Shown here: piece after piece, positions 1 through 7,041 of the stretch
How the letters are laid out: each line of letters begins with the position of its first letter
Position numbering within the stretch: the first letter of the stretch is position 1
NCBI GenBank assembly: GCA_903892315.1
Contig: CAITHY010000020.1
Coordinates: 1-17,104 of the forward strand
Origin: an uncultured beta proteobacterium
GTDB taxonomy: Bacteria; Pseudomonadota; Gammaproteobacteria; Burkholderiales; Burkholderiaceae
DNA: 17,104 nt
Reading direction: 5' to 3'
Position numbers and translations under genes: made by a program
The notes under the pieces: model-generated
Database searches by the model: none
What the model was told of the DNA's origin: nothing
What the model saw: only the letters and a program-made list of their open reading frames with translations

Positions 1-78
1 AACTCCGTTTAGGAGTCCACTCCCTTCAAGCCTGGGGAAGTGCTGGGTCTCAGCATTCCTTGCAACGCTCCTTGAAGG
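1..78 (-). ncRNA. SAH riboswitch (5' and central parts; 3' end cut by window edge)
   Basis: Read on the minus strand, CCTTCAAG (78-71) pairs perfectly with CTTGAAGG (30-23), forming the closing stem P1. Inside it are GAGCGTTGC (70-62) and CCCAGG just before the 3' arm, which match the conserved core of the Burkholderiales ahcY-leader SAH riboswitch (AGGAGCGCUGC ... CCCAGGCU) as I remember it. The internal hairpin is GGAA-TGCTG / CAGCA-C-TTCC. After P1 comes a small GGAG/CTCC hairpin (23-12) and then AAACGG (10-5), as in the family. AACG (9-6) could pair with CGTT in the core as the pseudoknot. CTCC can pair either back to GGAG (23-20) or forward to GGAGT (6-2), which may be the ribosome site of the next gene. 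That would be a logical ON switch. The controlled gene, expected to be ahcY (adenosylhomocysteinase), lies left of the window. Confidence 0.88.
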
Positions 79-108
79 TATGCCGTAATTGTAAACAATT
101 ACGGCATA
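79..108. terminator. Perfect 13-bp inverted repeat after metK
   Basis: TATGCCGTAATTG (79-91) and its exact reverse complement (96-108) flank a TAAA loop. It lies between the metK stop codon and the SAH riboswitch, so it may end metK transcripts. No T-run follows on either strand, so as an intrinsic terminator it is atypical. It also contains the possible -10 box of the downstream riboswitch transcript. Confidence 0.45.
88..93 (-). promoter_or_regulatory. Candidate -10 box for the SAH-riboswitch transcript
   Basis: TACAAT on the minus strand. Transcription would start about 7 bases later, near 81, a few bases before riboswitch stem P1 begins at 78. The spacing is good, but the best -35 candidate, TTGAGG, is about 20 bp upstream. 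This is an inference from spacing and sequence only. Confidence 0.35.
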
Positions 109-146
109 TTTCGCCTCAATACACCTACAAACTGCGTATTTCCTAC

Positions 147-1313
147 TTACAGGCCTGCTGCTGCACGTAATGCAGGCGCTTTATCTGTCTGCTCCCAAGT
201 AAATTCTGGTTCTTCACGACCGAAGTGGCCATAAGCAGCAGTCTTTTTATAAATTGGACGCAAAAGGTTCAACATCTTCACAATCCCTTTTGGACGCAAG
301 TCAAAGTGCTCAGAAACCAATTGAGCAATCTTCTCATCTGAAATCTTGCCAGTGCCGAAAGTGCTCACCATCACTGAAGTTGGCTTTGCAACACCAATCG
401 CGTAAGAGATCTGAATCAAGCATTTGCTTGCCAAACCAGCAGCAACGACGTTCTTTGCAACATAACGGCCAGCGTATGCAGCAGAGCGGTCAACCTTAGA
501 TGGATCTTTACCAGAGAAAGCACCACCGCCGTGTGGAGCTGCACCACCGTAGGTGTCCACAATAATTTTGCGGCCAGTTAAACCGCAATCACCCTGTGGG
601 CCGCCGATAACAAAACGTCCCGTTGGGTTTACCAAGAAATTAATGGCGCCTTTGATCAAATGTTTAGGCAACACTGGTTTGATAATTTCTTCGATCACGG
701 CTTCACGCAATTTCTCGAGAGAAATTTCTTCATCGTGTTGTGTAGATAACACCACAGTATCAATAGAGTCGGGCTTACCATCTACATAACGCAAGGTCAC
801 TTGTGACTTTGCATCAGGTCGCAACCAGTTCAAACGGCCATCGCGACGCAATTGTGATTGACGCTCAACCAAGCGGTGTGACAAATGAATTGGCAAAGGC
901 ATAAGCTCTGCAGTTTCATCACAAGCGTAACCAAACATGAGGCCTTGGTCGCCAGCGCCTTGATCTAAGCCGTCATCATGGGCTTTATCAACGCCTTGAG
1001 CAATGTCTGGACTTTGCTTGTCGTAAGCAACCAATACTGCGCAACCTTTGTAGTCGATACCGTAAGCAGTATTGTCATAACCAATTTCACGCAAGGTATT
1101 GCGTGCAACTTGGATGTAATCAACGTTAGCGTTAGTGGTAATTTCACCAGCCAATACCACTAAGCCGGTGTTACACAAAGTTTCTGCAGCAACGCGTGCT
1201 GTTGGATCTTGAGCCAAGATGGCATCGAGAATCGAATCAGAGATTTGGTCTGCTACTTTATCGGGGTGACCTTCAGAAACGGATTCTGAGGTAAAGAAGT
1301 AATCATTTGCCAT
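147..1313 (-). CDS. metK: S-adenosylmethionine synthetase (methionine adenosyltransferase)
   Basis: The cytosolic enzyme makes S-adenosylmethionine (SAM), the general methyl donor, from methionine and ATP. The 388-residue length fits the family. The N-terminal signature [12 protein letters not shown] begins at residue 15 and includes the catalytic His16. The central [12 protein letters not shown] and the glycine-rich [19 protein letters not shown] motif (phosphate and metal binding) are intact, so the gene looks fully functional. The ATG has an AAAGGA ribosome site about 7 bases upstream. It is transcribed away from the acyltransferase genes, from a promoter near 1438-1467, through a leader that looks like a SAM-II riboswitch (1379-1431), implying repression by its own product. 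Downstream lies an SAH riboswitch, so the next gene on this strand is probably ahcY, the usual partner in the SAM cycle. Confidence 0.97.
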   Translation of the reverse strand: MANDYFFTSESVSEGHPDKVADQISDSILDAILAQDPTARVAAETLCNTGLVVLAGEITTNANVDYIQVARNTLREIGYDNTAYGIDYKGCAVLVAYDKQSPDIAQGVDKAHDDGLDQGAGDQGLMFGYACDETAELMPLPIHLSHRLVERQSQLRRDGRLNWLRPDAKSQVTLRYVDGKPDSIDTVVLSTQHDEEISLEKLREAVIEEIIKPVLPKHLIKGAINFLVNPTGRFVIGGPQGDCGLTGRKIIVDTYGGAAPHGGGAFSGKDPSKVDRSAAYAGRYVAKNVVAAGLASKCLIQISYAIGVAKPTSVMVSTFGTGKISDEKIAQLVSEHFDLRPKGIVKMLNLLRPIYKKTAAYGHFGREEPEFTWEQTDKAPALRAAAGL

Positions 1314-1319
1314 TGCATA

Positions 1320-1378
1320 TTCCTTTATTGATTAACACGATCATTGGGACAACTCGACGTGCCAGGAACTACAACGGC
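1320..1378 (-). promoter_or_regulatory. Candidate expression platform between SAM-II-like aptamer and metK
   Basis: On the minus strand TTCCT (1368-1364) is complementary to the metK ribosome site AGGAA (1324-1320), and CACG (1361-1358) to CGTG (1339-1336), allowing a stem that hides the ribosome site. The loop between them holds AGTTGTC (1354-1348), an exact complement of GACAACT (1418-1412) inside the aptamer. That pairing cannot coexist with the aptamer pseudoknot. The pairings are seen in the sequence; the switching model is inference. Confidence 0.4.
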
Positions 1379-1431
1379 GACGCTTTAGCAAAATTTATGA
1401 ATCGCTCTGCAAGTTGTCTTAACTCAGCGAT
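1379..1431 (-). ncRNA. SAM-II-like riboswitch in the metK leader
   Basis: Minus-strand sequence from 1431 aligns with the well-known SAM-II aptamer as I remember it. ATCGCT (1431-1426) pairs with AGCGAT (1406-1401) as P1. The loop carries GA-x-TTAA and TTGCA, and the tail carries ATAAAT, three bases, then GCTAAA, with the same order and spacing. The expected pseudoknot is present: TTGC pairs with GCTAA, and GAC (1418-1416) with GTC (1381-1379). The predicted transcription start falls at about 1431, exactly at the aptamer's 5' edge. Its place before metK fits SAM feedback. The related SAM-V class shares this core and is the main alternative. Unlike typical SAM-II, the aptamer lies about 55 bases before the ribosome site, so control would need further pairing in 1320-1378. 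Confidence 0.8.
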
Positions 1432-1437
1432 AGGGTG

Positions 1438-1467
1438 ATTCTATCCGAAAAATGCCTAAATCAGCAA
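1438..1467 (-). promoter_or_regulatory. metK promoter (sigma70-type)
   Basis: Minus strand: TTGCTG (1467-1462), an 18-bp spacer and TAGAAT (1443-1438). The -10 differs from consensus at one position. The predicted start at about 1431 coincides with the start of the riboswitch stem. The opposite strand of the same site reads TGATTCTAT, a possible extended -10 (with TTGTCT at 1414-1419) for the divergent acyltransferase gene, so the two promoters may overlap. Confidence 0.6.
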
Positions 1468-1516
1468 GACGCGCTGAAATCCACACACTAAGAGCGGCAT
1501 TGAATATCATTATGGG

Positions 1517-2377
1517 GTGCGAAAACTCCTTCTCAAGCTTTGCCTGAATACGATTGCTGTGCTTCCTCTTGCGCCTGTGCAAGTGATTGGAGCCTGTTTA
1601 GGCATGCTGGCTTATCTTGGGTCCAAGCAATATCGCTCGCTCTTTAGACCCCAATACGAGGCTGTTGTTAATGCACGGGGGCTTTCTTTCAAACTTTGGA
1701 GCGCTGTGAGAGCCTCTGGAATGCTGTTTTCAGACAGCCTATGGATTTGGCGTAACCCTGCAAAAGCACTGAATCTAGTTGAAGTACAAAACTGGGATGT
1801 GGTGGAAGCAGCCATTGGCGAAGGGCATGGCTTAGTGATGTTGACCCCTCACCTCGGTGGCTTTGAGATCATCCCACGCGTACTTGCCCAGCATTTTCCA
1901 GCAACGATTCTTTATCGACCTTCACGCCAAGAATGGCTCAATGAAGTAGTAGAAGAGGGTCGCGCCTATCCAAACATGCATTTTGTGCCGACCAACCTCC
2001 ATGGCGTACGCCAAATGACTAGAGCCCTCACCCGTGGCGAAGCGATTGGGATTCTTCCGGATCAAGTGCCTAGTAGCGGCGAAGGTGTTTGGGTCCCATT
2101 CTTTGGGCGCACTGCCTATACAACACCATTGCCGGCACGTCTTGCCAATCGCAACAACACGCCAGTGGTGATGTTTACCGCTAAGCGCAAAGCTATTGGC
2201 CGAGGATGGCTCATGCAAGCAACACGTCTTGCACCCTTATCTGAAGATGCCAATATTGCTGCCGCAGAACTTAACGTTGCTATTGAAAATGCAGTTCTAG
2301 TTGCGCCAGAACAATTTATTTGGTCATACAACCGCTATAAGCATCCCGCTGGTGCAGAATTGCCACCAAGCAATTAG
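1517..2377 (+). CDS. LpxL/HtrB-family lysophospholipid/lipid A acyltransferase (first copy)
   Basis: This is a membrane-associated acyltransferase of the Lip_A_acyltrans family, which adds secondary acyl chains to lipid A or related glycolipids. It has 286 residues, close to family length. An N-terminal hydrophobic segment (about residues 8-35) should anchor it to the inner membrane. The catalytic HxxxxE motif is HLGGFE (His112, Glu117), followed by the conserved LPDQVPSSGEGVWVPFFG block at about residues 170-195. Translation starts at GTG, because no in-frame ATG lies between it and the upstream stop; the ribosome site is weak. The second family member follows 15 bp downstream and dapF after that, so the three are probably one transcript. 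The acyl chain and exact acceptor cannot be read from the sequence, so I give no numbered lpx name. Confidence 0.88.
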   Translation: MRKLLLKLCLNTIAVLPLAPVQVIGACLGMLAYLGSKQYRSLFRPQYEAVVNARGLSFKLWSAVRASGMLFSDSLWIWRNPAKALNLVEVQNWDVVEAAIGEGHGLVMLTPHLGGFEIIPRVLAQHFPATILYRPSRQEWLNEVVEEGRAYPNMHFVPTNLHGVRQMTRALTRGEAIGILPDQVPSSGEGVWVPFFGRTAYTTPLPARLANRNNTPVVMFTAKRKAIGRGWLMQATRLAPLSEDANIAAAELNVAIENAVLVAPEQFIWSYNRYKHPAGAELPPSN

Positions 2378-2392
2378 TTATAAAATTTTGAA

Positions 2393-3292
2393 ATGACCTG
2401 GTTACAAAACCTTTTCAATTTCTTGGGGCTCAGTCTATTGCGCCTCTTTGCTTTCCTGCCTTATACGATTACCGTCCATGTGGGCTATGGCCTAGGCTGG
2501 CTTGCTGCCCATATTCCAAATAGCCGCACCCATGTAGTGAGGACTAATTTACGTTTGTGCTTTCCCAATCTCAGCGAAAAAGAACTTGATAATCTGGCGA
2601 TTGAGCACTGGAAATTATTTGGCCGTAGCGTGCTCGAGAGGAGTCGCATCTGGCTTGGTAGTAGCAAACAAATTACTGACATCGTCACCATTGAATCGGC
2701 GATCACCTTAGGAGATCGCAAGCCACGCCTACTGATTAATCCACACTTTGTTGGGCTTGAAGGTGGTTTTATGGCGCTGTCAGTATTGGCCAATCATTAC
2801 GACTGGCCGCGTGGCGCAGGGCTTTATCAAAATATGAAGAACCCTTTCTTCAACCAAAAAATGATTGAGTGGCGGAATCGTTTTGGCGGAAAGTCCATTG
2901 AACGACAAAGCCGCTTGCGCGATCTGATTCGAGAAATTCAAACAGGCAACTTTATTTTTATTGCACCCGATATTGACTTAGGACCGCGTGACTCTATCTT
3001 TGTGCCCTTCTTTGGTATACAGACCAACACCATTACCTCCGTCTCTCGCCTGGCCAGACTCAGCGGGGCTGAGGTATGTTTGATGACAACCACCTTGAAC
3101 AAAGACCGTAAAGGCTATACCTGTCATATCAGTGAGCCATTACCAAACTTTCCTAGCGATGATGTCGAAAAAGATACTGCTCGCTTAAATCAATATATCG
3201 AGGAACTTGTTCGAGAAAGACCAGCAGAGTACTATTGGGTTCACAAGCGCTTTAAACACAGGCCCGAAGGCGAACCCAGCCTTTACGATTAA
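2393..3292 (+). CDS. LpxL/HtrB-family lipid A biosynthesis acyltransferase (second copy)
   Basis: A second member of the same family, 299 residues. It has a hydrophobic N-terminus (about 8-40), the conserved [13 protein letters not shown] block typical of LpxL/LpxM proteins, the catalytic HxxxxE motif as HFVGLE (His118, Glu123), and [18 protein letters not shown] near residues 190-210. The RTNL...CFP block makes it the more typical LpxL-like of the two. It likely acts on the inner face of the cytoplasmic membrane, transferring a fatty acyl group from acyl-ACP to a lipid A precursor. The two tandem genes differ enough not to be a recent duplication and may add acyl chains at different positions. 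The ATG has no clear Shine-Dalgarno, so translation may be coupled to the preceding gene 15 bp upstream. dapF starts 11 bp downstream. Confidence 0.9.
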   Translation: MTWLQNLFNFLGLSLLRLFAFLPYTITVHVGYGLGWLAAHIPNSRTHVVRTNLRLCFPNLSEKELDNLAIEHWKLFGRSVLERSRIWLGSSKQITDIVTIESAITLGDRKPRLLINPHFVGLEGGFMALSVLANHYDWPRGAGLYQNMKNPFFNQKMIEWRNRFGGKSIERQSRLRDLIREIQTGNFIFIAPDIDLGPRDSIFVPFFGIQTNTITSVSRLARLSGAEVCLMTTTLNKDRKGYTCHISEPLPNFPSDDVEKDTARLNQYIEELVRERPAEYYWVHKRFKHRPEGEPSLYD

Positions 3293-3303
3293 ATGGAAAT
3301 ATT

Positions 3304-4206
3304 TTGAGCACCAATACCAACAATCCCGTACGCAAGCTACGCTTCACCAAAATGCATGGTGCTGGCAATGATTTCATTGTGCTCAATGGCATCGATCAAG
3401 ACTTGAGTGGTATTACCAAGGCTCAATGGCAGGCCCTAGCCCATCGTCAATTTGGCATTGGTGCAGATCAAATTCTCTTGGTTGAAAAAGCCACGCGCCC
3501 AGATGCTGATTTTCGCTATCGCATTTTTAATTCGGATGGCGGTGAAGTAGAGCAATGCGGCAATGGCTCACGCTGCTTTGTGCGCTTTGTATTGGATCAA
3601 GGTCTATCCAATAAGAATCCTTTGCGAGTCGAAGTGGCTCACACTCTTCTCACCCTCAAGTCTCATGATGACGGCCAGGTAGAAGTGGATATGGGCGCAC
3701 CTATTTTCGAACACAGCCATATTCCATTTAATGCGACTGGTTTGGCGAGCGTTCAAGAATTTCAAGAAACACTGTACGCAATCCCCTTAAATCATCCTGC
3801 TACTCATGAGAGCTTAGTCGGTGTTCTCTCGATGGGCAATCCACATGCAGTTCAAGTAGTTGGTGATGTTGATAGTGCGCCCGTATTAGAAGAGGGTCCA
3901 GAAATTGAAAAGTTTGCGGCCTTTCCCAAAAAGGTAAACGTGGGTTACCTACAAGCGATCAATCGCCATGAAATCAAATTACGCGTCTTTGAACGGGGTG
4001 CTGGAGAAACCTTGGCCTGCGGCACTGGCGCTTGTGCTGCCGTTGTTTCGGGCATTCGCAGGGGCTTACTAGATTCACCAGTAAAAGTGCATACCCGTGG
4101 CGGTGATTTGCAGATTGCATGGGGCGGAATGATTGATGGCTTAGTGCAGCCCGTCATCATGACCGGCCCAGCGGTTACCGTCTTCGAAGGCGAAACAACA
4201 ATCTAA
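3304..4206 (+). CDS. dapF: Diaminopimelate epimerase
   Basis: It interconverts LL- and meso-diaminopimelate in the cytosol, supplying lysine biosynthesis and the peptidoglycan cross-link residue. It has 300 residues, somewhat above the usual 275, partly from an N-terminal extension. Both catalytic cysteines are present: Cys85 in [16 protein letters not shown] and Cys239 in [18 protein letters not shown]. The opening [11 protein letters not shown] is diagnostic. The start is TTG, because the family begins about nine residues before [11 protein letters not shown] and no ATG or GTG is available there; the in-frame Met17 would cut into the motif. A weak GGA lies about 7 bases before the TTG. It is co-transcribed with the acyltransferases, giving an envelope-building operon. 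It ends 12 bp from the convergent pyrE. In many Burkholderiales dapF is followed by the DUF484 gene and xerC, which here lie 9 kb away in reverse orientation. Confidence 0.96.
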   Translation: MSTNTNNPVRKLRFTKMHGAGNDFIVLNGIDQDLSGITKAQWQALAHRQFGIGADQILLVEKATRPDADFRYRIFNSDGGEVEQCGNGSRCFVRFVLDQGLSNKNPLRVEVAHTLLTLKSHDDGQVEVDMGAPIFEHSHIPFNATGLASVQEFQETLYAIPLNHPATHESLVGVLSMGNPHAVQVVGDVDSAPVLEEGPEIEKFAAFPKKVNVGYLQAINRHEIKLRVFERGAGETLACGTGACAAVVSGIRRGLLDSPVKVHTRGGDLQIAWGGMIDGLVQPVIMTGPAVTVFEGETTI

Positions 4207-4218
4207 AAGCGGCCTCCC

Positions 4219-4887
4219 TTAGATTCCATATTTATCGCGGTAGGCTTTCACTGCCGGCAAATAATTTGTTAGCTGGGTGTCGCTTGATGCTGTCAAGAAT
4301 GACATCAAGCCAGCCAAGTTCGCAATCGCAATCACTGGCAAACCAAATTCTTGCTCAACAGCTTGCACTGCAGATTGATCACCAATCTCGGTTGCGGTTC
4401 CTGATCTCTCCATACGATCCAAAGCAATTAATACAGCAGCAGGCTCTGCACCAGCTTTACGAATAAGGTCAACGGACTCTCTGACTGAGGTTCCCGCTGA
4501 AATCACATCATCAATAATGACCACCTTACCTTTAACTGGGGCACCAACCAGCATGCCACCCTCTCCATGATCTTTTGCTTCTTTGCGGTTGTAAGCGTAA
4601 GGAACGTTAATACCATCCTCCGCCAACGCAATGGCTGTGGCAGCCGCCAAGGTAATCCCCTTATAAGCGGGGCCATACAGCATATCGAACTGAAGCTGGG
4701 ATTCTTGCAAAGCTTTGGCATAGTAACGACCTAAGGCGCTCAAACGTGCCCCGTTATTAAATTCACCGGCATTAAAAAAATAAGGCGAGAGTCTTCCCGC
4801 TTTAGTTTTAAACTCCCCGAAGGACAAAACCTTTGCCTCTAAGGCAAAACGAATAAAGTTATCTTGATTTGAATTATTTGAGCTCAT
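4219..4887 (-). CDS. pyrE: Orotate phosphoribosyltransferase
   Basis: It converts orotate and PRPP to orotidine 5'-phosphate in de novo pyrimidine synthesis. The 222 residues fit the family. The PRPP-binding signature is VVIIDDVISAGTS. The earlier YGPAYKGITLA segment and the NRKEAKDHGEGGMLVG lysine-containing mobile loop are also typical. The ATG lies only 8 bp from the divergent exonuclease start; an AGG three bases before it is the only possible ribosome site. Its promoter must therefore lie inside the exonuclease coding sequence, or the message is nearly leaderless. Codons 14-19 contain a perfect 7-bp inverted repeat (4832-4848) of unknown meaning. The 12-bp gap to dapF shows no clear terminator. 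Confidence 0.96.
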   Translation of the reverse strand: MSSNNSNQDNFIRFALEAKVLSFGEFKTKAGRLSPYFFNAGEFNNGARLSALGRYYAKALQESQLQFDMLYGPAYKGITLAAATAIALAEDGINVPYAYNRKEAKDHGEGGMLVGAPVKGKVVIIDDVISAGTSVRESVDLIRKAGAEPAAVLIALDRMERSGTATEIGDQSAVQAVEQEFGLPVIAIANLAGLMSFLTASSDTQLTNYLPAVKAYRDKYGI

Positions 4888-4895
4888 AGGCCTAC

Positions 4896-5678
4896 ATGTT
4901 ACGCATCATTTCCGCGAACCTCAACGGTATCCGTTCCGCAGTCAAAAAAGGCTTTCTGCCATGGGCTGTAAAGCAAAAGGCTGACTTCATCTGCATGCAA
5001 GAGCTTAAGGCTCAGCGCGATGATCTGGAGGATGCCATTCTGAACCCTGACGGCATGCACGGCTTTTTCCACCATGCCGAGAAAAAAGGCTACAGCGGTT
5101 GCGGTATTTATACGCCCCACAAACCAGATGAAGTCTTGTACGGCTATGGCAATGACGAGTTTGATGCGGAGGGGCGCTATGTAGAGGCCCGCTTTAAAGG
5201 GCTTTCTGTGATTTCGGTCTATATGCCTTCAGGCTCCAGCTCTCCCGAACGACAAGAGGCTAAATACCGCTATCTCGATAGCTTTCTGCCACATCTCGTT
5301 TCCCTAAAAAAATCCGGTCGTGAAATCGTCTTATGCGGCGACGTCAATATTGCCCATCAAGAAATTGACCTGAAGAACTGGAAAGGCAATCTCAAAAATT
5401 CTGGCTTCTTGCCAGAAGAGCGCGCGTGGCTTACCAATCTCTTTAATAAAGTAGGTTACGTGGATGTCTATCGACAACTTGAACCAGAGGCAACGGAAAC
5501 TTGCTACACCTGGTGGAGCAATCGAGGTCAAGCCTATGCAAAGAATGTTGGCTGGCGTATCGACTATCACATCACTACCCCCGGCATTGCTACTACAGCT
5601 AAGAAAACTGCTGTGTACAAAGAAGAGAAATTTTCAGACCACGCACCACTTACCGTAGATTACGACTGGAAGATTTAA
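4896..5678 (+). CDS. xth: Exodeoxyribonuclease III (AP endonuclease)
   Basis: This is an exonuclease III-type base-excision-repair enzyme that cleaves DNA at abasic sites and removes 3' blocking groups. It has 260 residues, full length. The metal-dependent catalytic residues of the EEP fold are all visible: Asn8 in ISANLNGIR, Glu36 in MQELK, Asp149 and Asn151 in GDVNIAH, and Asp248/His249 in SDHAPL; the substrate-side motif GWRIDYH is also present. It diverges from pyrE with 8 bp between start codons. AGG five bases before the ATG is the likely ribosome site. Upstream promoter boxes would fall inside pyrE; TTTGCC (4832-4837) and TAAAGT (4854-4859), 16 bp apart, are a weak candidate pair. The gene ends at a hairpin shared with the convergent ampG-like gene. 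Subfamily naming (xthA or exoA) is not certain. Confidence 0.95.
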   Translation: MLRIISANLNGIRSAVKKGFLPWAVKQKADFICMQELKAQRDDLEDAILNPDGMHGFFHHAEKKGYSGCGIYTPHKPDEVLYGYGNDEFDAEGRYVEARFKGLSVISVYMPSGSSSPERQEAKYRYLDSFLPHLVSLKKSGREIVLCGDVNIAHQEIDLKNWKGNLKNSGFLPEERAWLTNLFNKVGYVDVYRQLEPEATETCYTWWSNRGQAYAKNVGWRIDYHITTPGIATTAKKTAVYKEEKFSDHAPLTVDYDWKI

Positions 5679-5680
5679 CA

Positions 5681-5711
5681 AGTAATGGGGGAAATTGCCA
5701 CCCCTCTTACT
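5681..5711. terminator. Candidate bidirectional terminator between exonuclease III and ampG-like gene
   Basis: AGTAA-T-GGGG (5681-5690) can pair with CCCC-TC-TTACT (5701-5711) around the loop GAAATTGCCA, with a small internal mismatch. The ampG-like stop codon lies within the right arm. On the plus strand a T-run follows after a short gap (about 5719-5724). It fits a convergent gene end but is weaker than a textbook terminator. Confidence 0.4.
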
Positions 5712-7026
5712 CTCCATCTTTTTTGATCTGAACGATCTTGAAATGCATCGTTGCCCAAATAAGAAGTAGGACTGGGGCGCCAATAATGGCGGTACCGTAG
5801 AAGAATGCCGGATATCCGAAGTTATCAACAAACACTCCTGAGAAGCCCGCCAACCATTTAGGCAAGAGTAACATCATCGAACTAAACAAAGCGTACTGAG
5901 TAGCTGAGTAACGGATATTGGTAAGCGAGGATAAGAAAGCGATAAAGGCTGCACTCGCGATACCAGAACTGAGGTTGTCTGCGGAGATCACCCAGATCAA
6001 GCCATGCAAATCATGACCTTGAGTTGCCAACCAGGCAAACAATACATTACTCACCGCTGAGAGAACTGCGCCTACAAATAAAATTCTCAAAACACCAAAA
6101 CGCAGTGTGAGTACGCCACCGACAAAGGCGCCAACCAAAGTCATTACAACCCCAAACACTTTACTTACAGCAGCAACCTCATCCTTGGTGTAGCCCATAT
6201 CAACATAAAACGGATTCGCCATGATGCCCATCACGACATCACTAATTCGATAGATGGCAATTAAGGACAAAATCAATACAGCATGCCAGCGATAGCGCGT
6301 AATAAATTCAGCAAATGGTTCAACTAAAGTTTGATAGAGCCAGGCTTTAGCATTGAGCACTTTAGACAGTTCGTATCTTGCTGGCTCTTTACTCAAAAGA
6401 GTAGTAATCACGCCCACGCCAATCGAAGCCGCCATACAGAGATAAGCAAACTGCCATGCACTTGCATCATAGCCACTGCCCGTTTCAGCCCGAGCAGCAA
6501 GCCAAAGAACGCCGGCACCAGCCCAGATCAAGGCAAGCCGATATCCGGTTTGATAGGTCGCCGCTAAAGCCGCCTGGTGATCACTCTTGGCTGACTCAAT
6601 ACGAAAAGCATCCAATGCGATATCTTGGGTAGCAGAGCCAAATGCTACCAATAGCGCGCACCAAACAATAGAGTTAAGGGCCAGCTTAGGGTCTAGAGTT
6701 GACATGCTAACAAGACCCAGAATGATGAGCACTTGTGCAAAGAGCAGCCAGCTACGACGACGGCCAAACAATTTAGTGAGGAGCGGGATTTGCAGGCGAT
6801 CTACCAGAGGCGCCCAAACCCACTTAAAGGCGTAGATCAAACCAACCCAGGTTAAGTAGCCAATGGTGCTGCGATCAATGCCGGCTTCGCGCAACCAAAA
6901 ACTCAATGTTCCTAAAATCAGCAATAAAGGCAGGCCTGCGGAGAAGCCCAAGAAGAGCATGCGTAAACAAGGCCATTCAAGATAAACCCGAAAGTCTTTT
7001 AACCAAGATTGGACTGCGGTTAACAC
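5707..7026 (-). CDS. ampG: AmpG-like MFS permease (muropeptide transporter family)
   Basis: An integral inner-membrane protein of the major facilitator superfamily, 439 residues, with about 12 hydrophobic segments spread through its length. The N-terminal part, GFSAGLPLLLILGTLSFWLREAGIDRSTIGYLTWVG, then FKWVWAPLVDR and GRRRSWLL, closely matches the AmpG signature. AmpG imports anhydro-muropeptides released from peptidoglycan for recycling, and in many Gram-negatives affects beta-lactamase induction. The substrate is inferred from the family; a related MFS permease of other specificity cannot be excluded. It is the last gene of the long minus-strand run, 15 bp after metW, and faces the exonuclease gene with 28 bp between stop codons. 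An envelope-recycling role fits dapF, mreB and the acyltransferases nearby but not metXW, so the grouping may be only positional. Confidence 0.82.
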   Translation of the reverse strand: MLTAVQSWLKDFRVYLEWPCLRMLFLGFSAGLPLLLILGTLSFWLREAGIDRSTIGYLTWVGLIYAFKWVWAPLVDRLQIPLLTKLFGRRRSWLLFAQVLIILGLVSMSTLDPKLALNSIVWCALLVAFGSATQDIALDAFRIESAKSDHQAALAATYQTGYRLALIWAGAGVLWLAARAETGSGYDASAWQFAYLCMAASIGVGVITTLLSKEPARYELSKVLNAKAWLYQTLVEPFAEFITRYRWHAVLILSLIAIYRISDVVMGIMANPFYVDMGYTKDEVAAVSKVFGVVMTLVGAFVGGVLTLRFGVLRILFVGAVLSAVSNVLFAWLATQGHDLHGLIWVISADNLSSGIASAAFIAFLSSLTNIRYSATQYALFSSMMLLLPKWLAGFSGVFVDNFGYPAFFYGTAIIGAPVLLLIWATMHFKIVQIKKDGE

Positions 7027-7041
7027 CTTTGAATTTTTATC

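Noticed and set aside
4207..4218. Terminator between dapF and pyrE
   Set aside because: The 12-bp gap holds no hairpin or T-run that I can support.
6107..6118. GTGAGTACGCCA resembling an SlmA-binding site
   Set aside because: It matches the E. coli half-site and centre (GTGAGTAC) but lacks the second TCAC arm, lies within the ampG-like coding sequence, and the site preference of this SlmA is unknown.
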